Positions 8,879 through 14,883 of a DNA stretch of 64,000 bases are shown here, in pieces. The notes beneath the pieces were generated by a model, which ran no database searches, was not told where the DNA came from, and worked only from the letters and a program-made list of their open reading frames with translations. Positions within the stretch are counted from its first letter, which is position 1, and each line of letters begins with the position of its first letter. The translations under genes were made by a program, and so were the position numbers. Source of the stretch: BACL27 sp964203235 (lineage in GTDB: Bacteria; Actinomycetota; Acidimicrobiia; Acidimicrobiales; Ilumatobacteraceae). Location of the stretch: positions 186,001-250,000 of the forward strand of contig CAXNLE010000002.1 in NCBI GenBank assembly GCA_964203235.1, written 5' to 3'.

Positions 8879-9148
8879 CTAAGAGAGTTTGAGAAAGAGT
8901 TTCTCGACTTCGGTAACCGAATAGCCGGCAGCTGCAGCCTTCTTTGGATGTGAGAGACAGTCGGTGAGACCGGCTGCCAACATTCGAAAGCCGACGGTTT
9001 CGAGGGCTTTGGTTGCTGCGGCGATTTGTGTGACGACGTCGCGACACTCGCGATCTTCGCTGAGCATCTTTTCGATGCCGCGAATTTGTCCTTCAATGCG
9101 ATTCAATCGTTTTGAGAGTTCATTTTTAACAGCTGGTTTGATTTGCAT
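8879..9148 (-). CDS. cstR: CstR-like persulfide-sensing repressor (CsoR/DUF156 family)
   Basis: 89 residues with the CsoR-family helical core (RLNRIEGQIRGIEKML near residues 14-29). Copper-sensing CsoR proteins use a Cys, a His 25 residues later and a Cys 29 residues later. Here Cys35 and Cys64 are 29 apart, but the His position is Gly60. That two-Cys pattern is the one used by CstR, which senses persulfides through inter-subunit di- or trisulfide bridges. The divergent neighbour encodes a persulfide dioxygenase-rhodanese, the classic CstR target, and a matching palindrome lies between them. It is 8 bp downstream of a small Cys-rich gene and probably co-transcribed with it. Confidence 0.85.
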   Translation of the reverse strand: MQIKPAVKNELSKRLNRIEGQIRGIEKMLSEDRECRDVVTQIAAATKALETVGFRMLAAGLTDCLSHPKKAAAAGYSVTEVEKLFLKLS

Positions 9149-9156
9149 CTCGGCGC

Positions 9157-9312
9157 CTAGTTGCGTGCGAACCAGCGTCGCTTCGGTTTATCGTCGCTCG
9201 AACACTGGCATCGCTCGTTCGGTGGCACATGGCCGAGAACCTGCTCGACGTGGGCGCCACAACCTGCCCAAGATGGACGACTACATTTCTTGCAATTGAT
9301 TTGTCTACACAT
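9157..9312 (-). CDS. Small Cys-rich conserved protein, 51 residues
   Basis: The ATG at 9312 is preceded by AGGGGG, which is itself part of the palindromic operator. The product has CKKC at residues 7-10, then SWAGCGAHVEQVLGHVPP (14-31) and CQC at 35-37, with a basic tail ending WFARN. From memory the C-x2-C..WAGCGxHV..VP..C pattern is a widespread short protein of unknown function in actinobacteria, probably metal-binding. It is the first gene of a two-gene unit with cstR and is divergent from the persulfide dioxygenase, so it should be induced by the same signal. A role in sulfane-sulfur or metal handling is an inference. Confidence 0.7.
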   Translation of the reverse strand: MCRQINCKKCSRPSWAGCGAHVEQVLGHVPPNERCQCSSDDKPKRRWFARN

Positions 9313-9326
9313 ACCCCCTAGGGTAT
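9311..9326. promoter_or_regulatory. CstR/CsoR-type operator
   Basis: ATACCCCCTAGGGTAT holds a perfect inverted repeat, ATACCC and GGGTAT, around a 4-base centre. This is the G/C-rich tract with flanking ATs typical of CsoR-family operators. It lies 9 bp before the ATG of the persulfide dioxygenase and overlaps the ribosome site and start of the divergent small gene, so one site could control both directions. Confidence 0.8.
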
Positions 9327-9335
9327 CGTAGAGAT

Positions 9336-10742
9336 ATGGAAAATACAAGCACCCCGCACCTTTTCTTTCAGCAGTACTACTTGCAGTGTTTATCGCACGC
9401 CAGTTATTTGGTCGGTGACACATCAAGTGGGCTTGCAGTCGTTGTTGACCCACAACGCGATATCACGCAATATCTGAATGATGCGCGTGCGAATAATTTG
9501 AAGATTGTAAAAATTATTGAAACACACTTTCACGCTGACTTTCTGTCTGGCCACCTTGAACTTGCTTCTGCAACTGGCGCGACAATTGTCTATGGCGCGG
9601 CTGCCGAGGGTCGCGTCGACTTTGCAATTGAGACATACCGAAATGGTGAAAAGATAAATCTTGGGGCCGTCGAATTAGAAATACTTGAAACCCCTGGCCA
9701 CACACCCGAGTCGATCAGCGTTGTGATTCGCAGTGATCGAGACGCAGAGCCGACTGCAGTGCTGACTGGCGACACACTATTTATTGGCGACGTCGGACGC
9801 CCCGACTTGTTGGCAACAGTTGGCGTGTCAGCAGATTCACTTGCACGCGATCTCTACAACTCGTTGCACAACAAATTGTTGAAACTACCCGACGCGACAA
9901 AGGTCTACCCTGCTCACGGGGCTGGCTCGTCTTGCGGCCGAAATTTATCCACTGAGACTGTTTCGACGATCGGCGAACAGCGTCGCGATAACTATGCATT
10001 GGCACCGATGAGTGTTGAACAATTTATCGAAGCAGTGACGCAAGGACAATCTGTTGCGCCTCTCTACTTTTTGTTTGCGGCGACAAAAAATCGTGCGGTG
10101 CGTGAATTGTTTGACGAGAGCGAGGCTGTGACCTGGTTGACGATTGAACAGTTACTCAAAGCCAAAGCCGAGGGTGCGGTGTTGATCGACTCACGGGATG
10201 ATTTGTCTTTTGCTACAGGCCACATTCGCGGCTCAATCAACGTTGGTCTTGGCGGGCGTTTTGCCGAATATGTTGGCGCAGTCGTCAAGCCAGACACACC
10301 AATTGTGATGATTAGTGATGCGGGTGTTGAGGCAGAAGCCAGAACTCGACTTGCGCGAATTGGATTCGATAACTATGTGGGCACGCTGACAGAACCGATT
10401 CGTGTGATGTCGCAACACCCCGAACTCGTTGAACAGCAGTCGCGACTTTCGGCTGCGGCGATGGCAGAGCGCGTCGAATCTGTTAAAGATTTGGTGATTG
10501 TAGATGTGCGTAACCCGGGCGAAGTTGAAAACGGTGCGATTGCTGGTGCAAAGTTAATTAGCTTGCCGGCGTTGATTAAGAACCTCGACGTGTTAGATAA
10601 GAATGCACCGACGATTGTATATTGCGCTGGCGGATATCGCTCGTCGATTGCGTCAAGCCTGCTCAAGTCGCACGGGTTCAAAGATGTTTCAGATTTGCTT
10701 GGCGGATTTCAAGCCTGGCAACTCGCCTCCGAACTATCCTAG
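9336..10742 (+). CDS. CstB-like persulfide dioxygenase-rhodanese fusion
   Basis: 468 residues in three domains. Residues 1-230 are an ETHE1-type metallo-beta-lactamase fold: the iron ligands sit in HFHAD (64-68), H73, TPGH (H122), the Asp of GDTLFIGD, and the later HGAGSSCG. Residues 260-350 are a rhodanese domain whose active-site loop lacks Cys (SDAG instead), so it is probably inactive. Residues 375-468 are an active rhodanese with YCAGGYRSS (Cys430). Proteins of this layout oxidise low-molecular-weight persulfide to sulfite and transfer sulfane sulfur, detoxifying sulfide in the cytoplasm. The CstR-like operator directly upstream supports persulfide induction. Confidence 0.9.
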   Translation: MENTSTPHLFFQQYYLQCLSHASYLVGDTSSGLAVVVDPQRDITQYLNDARANNLKIVKIIETHFHADFLSGHLELASATGATIVYGAAAEGRVDFAIETYRNGEKINLGAVELEILETPGHTPESISVVIRSDRDAEPTAVLTGDTLFIGDVGRPDLLATVGVSADSLARDLYNSLHNKLLKLPDATKVYPAHGAGSSCGRNLSTETVSTIGEQRRDNYALAPMSVEQFIEAVTQGQSVAPLYFLFAATKNRAVRELFDESEAVTWLTIEQLLKAKAEGAVLIDSRDDLSFATGHIRGSINVGLGGRFAEYVGAVVKPDTPIVMISDAGVEAEARTRLARIGFDNYVGTLTEPIRVMSQHPELVEQQSRLSAAAMAERVESVKDLVIVDVRNPGEVENGAIAGAKLISLPALIKNLDVLDKNAPTIVYCAGGYRSSIASSLLKSHGFKDVSDLLGGFQAWQLASELS

Positions 10743-10744
10743 AA

Positions 10745-10936
10745 ATCTTGCCACTTAACGCTCTCGGATTCTTAACTGTCGTTGCATACGGCACTTGGTT
10801 CTATGGGTTTGGTGTGCTGTTCACGAACCTCTCAAGTTTTCACGGCGTCTCGGCGAGCACACTTGGCATCACCTTTGGAGTTGCAAATTTAATTTCGGGT
10901 GTTGGCGCCGTGGCAACAGGTCGGCGACCGATAATT
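10745..10936 (+). pseudogene. Fragment of an MFS transporter
   Basis: The frame reads as the start of an MFS permease: LGFLTVVAYGTWFYGFGVLF, then SASTLGITFGVANLISGVGAVATGR, which looks like the first two helices with the loop. Reading stays open for about 60 codons and then loses resemblance at 10936, just before the PhnY-like gene. There is no start codon and no remainder of the roughly 400-residue protein, so this is a 5' remnant left by a deletion. Confidence 0.6.
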
Positions 10937-10992
10937 TGTTGGTTTTATGTTTACGATTACCTCCACCGATACCCGCTATCGTCGTCAGTGTT

Positions 10993-11775
10993 ATGCCATC
11001 AACGTCATTAACTGCCGATCAAATCAATTTTTACAATCAAAACGGCTGGCTGATTACCGATCTCTTCGACCGCGATTTGGTTGGTGAGATCAAAAACTGG
11101 GTTGACGAAGTTCAATCATGGGACGATAACGGTGCTTGGCTAAACCACTACGAAGCCACCAACAACGGCGCACAGAAGTGTCGTACCGAATATTTCACAC
11201 CGTTTCAAACGCATCTAAAGGCGATGCTCTGCACTGGCACGATGCTTGATGTTGCGAGTGCACTACTTGGTGAACAGGCCGTACTTTACAAAGAGAAGAT
11301 CAACTACAAACTTGCGGGCGGCGCCGGCTGGGACGCACATCAAGACGCACCGGCTTACCCATTTCTTGATCTGCATATTTCGTGCATGGTCGCAATTGAC
11401 GATTCAAATGAAGAAAATGGATGTCTCGAGGTCGTCTCGAACAAGCACCACGAATTGATACCGACCGATTCGCGAGGTTGCATACCCGATTCGGTTGTCG
11501 CGACGCTCGAGTGGCAGCACGTGCCGTTGCGTGCGGGTCAGACAATGTGGTTTCATTCGCGAACACCGCATCGCAGTGGCGACAACAAGTCTTTGCGCAA
11601 TCGGCGGGCGATGTACCCAACATATAACGCTGCAAGCGAAGGTGACTTGCGCGAAAAATACTACGAAGCGAAACGTGCCGAGTTCGCCCACGCCGAGCAC
11701 GGCAGCCACGCCGAGGGCAATCGCGTGCAAATTTCATTAATCAATGACTTCAGAGGAAAGCCGGTAACAAAATGA
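10993..11775 (+). CDS. phnY: PhnY-like Fe(II)/2-oxoglutarate dioxygenase (PhyH family)
   Basis: 260 residues from an ATG at 10993; no clear ribosome site is seen. It is a phytanoyl-CoA-dioxygenase-fold enzyme with the facial triad His116-x-Asp118 (in WDAHQDAPAYPF) and His193 (TPHRSGDN), plus an Arg for 2-oxoglutarate close behind. The KINYKLAGGAGWDAHQDAP block matches PhnY rather than other PhyH proteins. PhnY hydroxylates 2-aminoethylphosphonate at C1. The next gene, overlapping by ATGA, encodes the matching HD-domain PhnZ-like oxygenase that then breaks the C-P bond. The exact phosphonate (aminoethyl- or methylated forms) cannot be told from the sequence. Confidence 0.8.
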   Translation: MPSTSLTADQINFYNQNGWLITDLFDRDLVGEIKNWVDEVQSWDDNGAWLNHYEATNNGAQKCRTEYFTPFQTHLKAMLCTGTMLDVASALLGEQAVLYKEKINYKLAGGAGWDAHQDAPAYPFLDLHISCMVAIDDSNEENGCLEVVSNKHHELIPTDSRGCIPDSVVATLEWQHVPLRAGQTMWFHSRTPHRSGDNKSLRNRRAMYPTYNAASEGDLREKYYEAKRAEFAHAEHGSHAEGNRVQISLINDFRGKPVTK

Positions 11776-12338
11776 GCGAGACGAAAAACGTTAACGAGTT
11801 CATCAACGAGATTGAAGCCATTTATTCTCGATGGGGCACCAACAAATACGACGAACAAGTGAGTCAAATCGAGCACGCCGTACAGTGCGCTGAATTTGCG
11901 CGACGCGCCGAGGCTGACGACGAACTGGTTGTCGCGACTTTGTTGCACGACATCGGTCATTTGCTAGAACTTGAGCGCCGCGAAGGCAATGCAGACGTGG
12001 CTAAAAACGACGACCACGAGTCAACTGGTGCCGCATTTCTTGCGCGACACTTTTCTTCAGCCGTTACCGCACCAATCGCGCTTCATGTTGAGGCAAAACG
12101 ATTTTTGTGCACGACCGAAGAATCATATTTTGCGAAACTTTCGCCGGGATCGGTGCGCAGTCTCGAGATGCAGGGCGGCAAAATGAACGCCGAAGAAGTT
12201 GAGCGATTCGCCAAGCACCCTGCGCGTGAAAATGCCGTCGCGCTTCGCCGCTGGGATGAACTCGGCAAAGATGTTGATCCAAGCGGTCTGACTTTCGCCG
12301 ACTTTCGCCAATATCTTGAGCGCTGTCTAACCCACTAA
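11772..12338 (+). CDS. phnZ: PhnZ-like HD-domain mixed-valent diiron oxygenase
   Basis: 188 residues with HD-domain metal ligands His35, His59-Asp60 (LLHDIGH), His82, His105 and Asp162 (RRWDELGK). PhnZ has His34, His58-Asp59, His80, His104 and Asp161, so spacing agrees almost exactly. In PhnZ these hold two irons that use oxygen to cleave 1-hydroxy-2-aminoethylphosphonate into glycine and phosphate. Tyr26 and Glu28 lie where PhnZ has its substrate-lid residues, though the spacing differs by one. The start overlaps the PhnY-like stop, so the two are translationally coupled and form a two-step phosphonate-to-phosphate route. No dedicated phosphonate importer is visible nearby. Confidence 0.82.
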   Translation: MSETKNVNEFINEIEAIYSRWGTNKYDEQVSQIEHAVQCAEFARRAEADDELVVATLLHDIGHLLELERREGNADVAKNDDHESTGAAFLARHFSSAVTAPIALHVEAKRFLCTTEESYFAKLSPGSVRSLEMQGGKMNAEEVERFAKHPARENAVALRRWDELGKDVDPSGLTFADFRQYLERCLTH

Positions 12339-12407
12339 GAGCAAGACTGGCAGGTTTTTTACTCGTCGGCGCGCACTGGCCGATATCGCTCGTCGATTGC
12401 ATCAAGC

Positions 12408-12647
12408 TTGGCGATCAATGACGAACTCTCAGTAATTAAAGACACTGCGGGCAATATTTTGCAAGACGGCGACACTGTGAAAGTCGTTAAGGATCTTAAA
12501 GTCAAGGGCAGGCCTGTGTCGATCAAGATTGGCACCAAGGTTCGCAATATTCGACTTGTGCGCGACAACGGCGATCACGATATTGATTGCAGAGTTGATG
12601 GATTTGGCGCGATGTACCTTAAGTCAAGCGTTGTGCAAAAGGTTTAA
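12408..12647 (+). CDS. PhnA/YjdM C-terminal domain protein, N-terminal zinc ribbon missing
   Basis: 79 residues from a TTG at 12408, the only usable start. The body (VIKDTAGNILQDGDTVKVVKDLK then KVRNIRL, HDIDCRVDGFGAMYLKSS) is the C-terminal domain of YjdM, formerly PhnA, a small protein historically linked to phosphonate use but of uncertain function. YjdM has a four-Cys zinc ribbon before this domain, which is absent. Instead the upstream in-frame codons read GRYRSSIASSL, matching the rhodanese active-site loop at 10631-10661. No ribosome site precedes the TTG. The gene may be a truncated remnant or a short functional form. Its place behind phnYZ fits phosphonate metabolism. Confidence 0.6.
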   Translation: MAINDELSVIKDTAGNILQDGDTVKVVKDLKVKGRPVSIKIGTKVRNIRLVRDNGDHDIDCRVDGFGAMYLKSSVVQKV

Positions 12648-13424
12648 TTATTTAATTGTGTAACGCCACAAAACTGTGTTATCGATTTTTAAGTCTGATG
12701 ACCAGATGAGTTGCGACTGTGACGACCAGGTAATTTGGTTGTAGCCGTCTTTGACGCCAATTGCTTCTTTCGTGTACACCGACGCCAAGCTCCATTTTGA
12801 GTCATCAAATGTCTTTTGTGACCAACCAGATGGTTCTGCCTGAATCCTTGAATTGCATTCGGTGGTTGGCGTTTTTGACTTTTCGCACGAAACATTTAGC
12901 GGGGCTTGATGGATTACGTATCCGCGCCATGCACTGCTCGAATACGCCACGACTTTGCCAGTTGAAGTATTTGTAAATTGGGCGATAAAACCACCGTCAC
13001 CGATTTGCTGACGACTTGAGCCGATGTATTCAAGCCCAGTGTCATTTTGGATGAAGTCTTTGGTGATCATGCCAATTACAAACGGGTACGACGCGCTGAA
13101 ACTGATCTTTTCTGAATTGAATGATTTCTCAGTTGTGATTGAGACCGAATCTTGACCTACTAAAACACCGTTGATGTAAAGCGCAAACCAATTGTCGGCC
13201 CACACTTCGGCTACGAAAGTAAATTTCTGACCAGTTGCAGTTTGCCAAACGAGTTTTCCGTTTGCCTTCGTGCAAACTAGCTTTTTTGATGAAGACCCAC
13301 TCGTGAGCCCAGCTTTCGAACACGAACCACCAGCACTTGCGGCCGATGCACTTTGCAATGGCAAATTAAATGCAATAGATGCGACTAGTGCGACACTCGA
13401 AACGACTTTAGGGACAATTTTCAT
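12648..13424 (-). CDS. Secreted protein of unknown function
   Basis: 258 residues with a clear Sec signal peptide (VVSSVALVASIAFNLPLQSASA, cleavage near residue 28). A short Cys-containing segment follows (GGSCSKAG then KLVCTKANGKLVW, about 32-60), a small motif I associate with exported actinobacterial proteins. The rest is beta-rich with many aromatic and Ser/Thr residues (FVAEVWADNWFALYINGVLV) and resembles a carbohydrate-binding, jelly-roll-like domain. Two further Cys (SCEKS, TTECNS) may form a disulfide. It is convergent with the PhnA-like gene, with no spacer. Binding of an extracellular glycan is a guess. Confidence 0.75.
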   Translation of the reverse strand: MKIVPKVVSSVALVASIAFNLPLQSASAASAGGSCSKAGLTSGSSSKKLVCTKANGKLVWQTATGQKFTFVAEVWADNWFALYINGVLVGQDSVSITTEKSFNSEKISFSASYPFVIGMITKDFIQNDTGLEYIGSSRQQIGDGGFIAQFTNTSTGKVVAYSSSAWRGYVIHQAPLNVSCEKSKTPTTECNSRIQAEPSGWSQKTFDDSKWSLASVYTKEAIGVKDGYNQITWSSQSQLIWSSDLKIDNTVLWRYTIK

Positions 13425-13478
13425 CGCCTAAATCTAGTGTGTCGCCAAGCTAGCGAGACGGTCTTGCCGTAAATGACA

Positions 13479-13504
13479 AGAGCGACACATCTCTGTGCCG
13501 CTCT
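13479..13504. repeat. H element, unit 1
   Basis: Imperfect palindrome: AGAGCG (13479-13484) pairs with CGCTCT (13499-13504), and ACACA with TGTG inside, around a TCTC loop. The same sequence occurs at 13824 and 14175, with degenerate copies at 19619 and 19234. Confidence 0.8.
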
Positions 13505-13506
13505 AA

Positions 13507-13548
13507 CCACTTGTGCGATCAACCAATTTTCATTGGCCACATTTCGTC
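13507..13548. other. m element, unit 1: permuted anticodon arm
   Basis: Plus strand: CACTTGTGCG (13508-13517), then hairpin CCAAT-TTTC-ATTGG (13523-13536), then CACATTTCGTC (13538-13548). These two blocks are the 3' and 5' halves of the unit-1 tRNA-like anticodon arm, in swapped order. TGTG and CACA can extend the hairpin. Confidence 0.85.
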
Positions 13549-13588
13549 AAACTTAAGTGTACAGAGAATCTTTTTAGGACGAAACAAA

Positions 13589-13610
13589 ACCGGCAGGTCT
13601 CCCTGCCGGT
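13589..13610 (-). terminator. Intrinsic terminator, unit 1
   Basis: 9-bp stem ACCGGCAGG/CCTGCCGGT with a TCTC loop. On the minus strand it is followed by TTTTGTTT, so it ends the transcript of the unit-1 tRNA-like gene about 80 nt past its 3' end. Confidence 0.85.
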
Positions 13611-13687
13611 CATGACTACTAGAAGTTTCCCCAGAACGTCAAACTAGGTGAGAAGTTTCGCGAGCACCCCTTCGTTCGTTTTAGCGG

Positions 13688-13759
13688 AGCCCCAAGCCGG
13701 AATCGAACCGGAACCGCACAAGTGACGAAATGTGCAGGCTGCCGTTACAACATCGGGGC
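13688..13759 (-). ncRNA. tRNA-like RNA gene, unit 1
   Basis: 72 nt. Acceptor GCCCCGA pairs with TTGGGGC over 7 bp including one G-U. TG and a D-like region with GGCAGCC follow, then the arm GCACATTTCGTCACTTGTGC (positions 13735-13716) and a T-arm with TTCGATT loop. One T-stem pair is broken here (T-C), unlike the other copies. The discriminator is T, and CCA is not encoded (TCCG). The arm has a 5-bp stem and a 10-nt loop instead of 7, so it is not an ordinary tRNA. Central loop bases are TCGTCA. A long 3' trailer runs to the terminator. Whether it is charged or processed is unknown. Confidence 0.7.
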
Positions 13760-13823
13760 ACCATAAGAAGGTGTGCGCTTGCTTCATCAAACGGCTAAAA
13801 GAAAAACTCGTCCATAAATGGCA

Positions 13824-13849
13824 AGAGCGACACATCTCTGTGCCGCTCT
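13824..13849. repeat. H element, unit 2
   Basis: Identical to the unit-1 H palindrome, and again preceded by AAATGGCA. It lies just upstream (plus strand) of the unit-2 m element. Confidence 0.8.
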
Positions 13850-13852
13850 CAC

Positions 13853-13894
13853 CACTTTGTGCGATCAACCAACTTTCATTGGCCACAACTTGTC
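13853..13894. other. m element, unit 2: permuted anticodon arm
   Basis: TTTGTGCG (13856-13863), hairpin CCAA-CTTTCA-TTGG (13869-13882), then CACAACTTGTC (13884-13894). The 11-mer equals the 5' half of the unit-2 arm and the 8-mer its 3' half. Unit 1 differs from unit 2 at exactly the positions where the two tRNA-like arms differ. Confidence 0.85.
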
Positions 13895-13936
13895 TTTATC
13901 AAGTGTACCCAGTCGCAATACTTTGGTACAAAAAAC

Positions 13937-13964
13937 AGAGCCGGCAGGTCTCCCTGCCGGCTCT
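13937..13964 (-). terminator. Intrinsic terminator, unit 2
   Basis: 12-bp stem AGAGCCGGCAGG/CCTGCCGGCTCT with TCTC loop. The minus strand continues with G and then TTTTTTG, a good U tract. Confidence 0.88.
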
Positions 13965-14038
13965 GACTACTAGAAGTTTCCCTGGATTGTCAAACTAGGT
14001 GAGAAGTTTCGCGAGCACCTCTTCGTTCGTTTTAGCGG

Positions 14039-14110
14039 AGCCCCAAGCCGGAATCGAACCGGCACCGCACAAATGACAAGTTGTGCAGGCTGCCGTTACA
14101 ACATCGGGGC
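14039..14110 (-). ncRNA. tRNA-like RNA gene, unit 2
   Basis: 72 nt and the best-formed copy: 7-bp acceptor, perfect 5-bp T-stem (GCCGG/CCGGC) with TTCGATT loop, and D-like region TTGTAACGGCAGCC. The arm GCACAACTTGTCATTTGTGC (14086-14067) can pair as 6 bp with an 8-nt loop CTTGTCAT. If read as a tRNA, the loop has T at a position-33-like site, TGTC or GTC as a possible four- or three-base anticodon, and A as residue 37. Upstream, conserved GTTTAACGAACTAGGTGCACACC may include the promoter or a processing site. Confidence 0.72.
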
Positions 14111-14174
14111 ACCGTAAGAAGGTGTGCACCTAGTTCGTTAAACGGCTAAATGAAAAACTCATCCATAAATGGCA

Positions 14175-14200
14175 AGAGCGACACATCTCTGTGCCGCTCT
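14175..14200. repeat. H element, unit 3
   Basis: Same 26-bp palindrome as units 1 and 2, unchanged even though the m element behind it is strongly diverged. Confidence 0.8.
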
Positions 14201-14205
14201 CACTT

Positions 14206-14248
14206 ATTCAGAGATGAAGCAGAATTTCTTCTGCCCTGACCTTGTGAA
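14206..14248. other. m element, unit 3: permuted anticodon arm
   Basis: ATTCAGAG (14206-14213), hairpin GCAGAA-TTTC-TTCTGC (14219-14234), then CTGACCTTGTGAA (14236-14248). The hairpin stem is entirely different from units 1-2 but still pairs and keeps the TTTC loop. The outer blocks match the unit-3 arm over 8 and 13 bases. This is strong covariation. Confidence 0.88.
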
Positions 14249-14295
14249 GTACTAAGTGTACAACGATAAACAATTTCGGCATAGATAAAACAAAA

Positions 14296-14315
14296 CCGGC
14301 AGGCTTCCCTGCCGG
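14296..14315 (-). terminator. Intrinsic terminator, unit 3
   Basis: 8-bp stem CCGGCAGG/CCTGCCGG with loop CTTC; minus strand continues TTTTGTTTT. Confidence 0.85.
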
Positions 14316-14392
14316 CTCTGACTACTAGAAATTCCTTGAGTTGTGAACCCCAAGTAGAAGTTTCGCGAGCACCCCTTCGTTCGTTTTAGCGG

Positions 14393-14464
14393 AGCCCCAA
14401 GCCGGAATCGAACCGGCACCTCTGAATTCACAAGGTCAGAAGGCTGCCATTACAACATCAGGGC
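14393..14464 (-). ncRNA. tRNA-like RNA gene, unit 3
   Basis: 72 nt. Acceptor GCCCTGA/TTGGGGC pairs with two wobble pairs, and the T-arm is perfect. The arm TCTGACCTTGTGAATTCAGA (14440-14421) has a 5-bp stem with a sequence unrelated to units 1-2 and a 10-nt loop containing TTGTGA. The rest of the gene is nearly identical to the other copies, so the arm is the variable module. A 13-base segment of it is repeated in reverse complement within the m element 180 bp away. Confidence 0.72.
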
Positions 14465-14584
14465 ACCGACAATAGGTGTGCACCTAGTTCGTTAAACGGC
14501 AAGGTAATTGCAATGTGATTTCTCTAGTGTTGCTCGGGTAGTGCAACTTCACTATCTATAGCCAACTTCCCGAAAGGAAACAAA

Positions 14585-14783
14585 ATGCCTAAGTATCTAA
14601 TCACCGGTTTATACAACGCAGAAGGCGTCAAAGGCTTAATGGCCGTCGGCGTTTGCCGCAGCAAGAACAATTTCATCGTCAAGTAAGGTCTCGGCAAAAC
14701 TAACTCCATTGATTACTGCAGAAGAAATGGATGCAGGCGCAGCGAAGTCAAAAAGTTCGCAGTGGCGCGCACCAGACGCATAA
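14585..14783 (+). pseudogene. GYD-domain protein remnant with internal deletion
   Basis: The ATG at 14585 opens MPKYLITGLYNAEGVKGLM, the conserved start of GYD-domain proteins (about 100 residues). The frame ends at 14686. In another frame 14685-14783 reads TPLITAEEMDAGAAKS then WRAPDA, the typical GYD C-terminus. The middle, including the core after VKGL, is missing, so two ends of one gene remain fused out of frame. The flanking region 14465-14584 shows no other gene. Confidence 0.65.
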
Positions 14784-14883
14784 TGCCAGGTTCGGTACAT
14801 AGCCGTAAATAGCCCAACATAACTGTGCTACTTTTAGGTCGCAAGTCAGTAAATCATTACCGACTTAAAAAAAGGGGGAAATA

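Larger units (their letters stand above)
13470..14495. repeat. Three tandem ~340-bp units: hairpin, permuted anticodon arm, terminator, tRNA-like gene
   Basis: Units begin near 13470, 13815 and 14166. In plus-strand order each holds H (26-bp imperfect palindrome), m (hairpin with permuted anticodon-arm copy), T (GC-rich terminator acting on the minus strand) and a 72-nt tRNA-like gene on the minus strand. Most of each unit is conserved, including the roughly 90 bp between tRNA-like 3' end and terminator (with two GAAACTTCT blocks) and a GTACACTT block on the minus strand between T and m. The anticodon arm and the m element vary together. No protein is encoded here. A partial fourth H-m pair lies at 19619-19703. 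I know of no named element with this layout. Confidence 0.85.

Noticed and set aside
8879..9148. Copper-sensing CsoR
   Set aside because: The His of the Cys-His-Cys copper site is replaced by Gly60, and the neighbours are persulfide genes.
11300..11740. Several long minus-strand and shifted-frame ORFs across the PhnY-like gene
   Set aside because: Arg/Cys-rich composition without family resemblance; shadows of the real gene.
13538..13734. H/ACA-like guide RNA acting on the tRNA-like gene
   Set aside because: The complementary halves are in the wrong order for a two-sided guide pocket; continuous pairing across the hairpin base is not possible.
13470..14495. CRISPR array
   Set aside because: Three long units of about 340 bp with conserved internal genes and terminators, no short repeat-spacer alternation and no cas genes.
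13470..14495. Integron attC/cassette array
   Set aside because: GTTTAAC/GTTAAAC-like heptamers occur upstream of the tRNA-like genes, but no second core site at attC spacing and no integrase were found.
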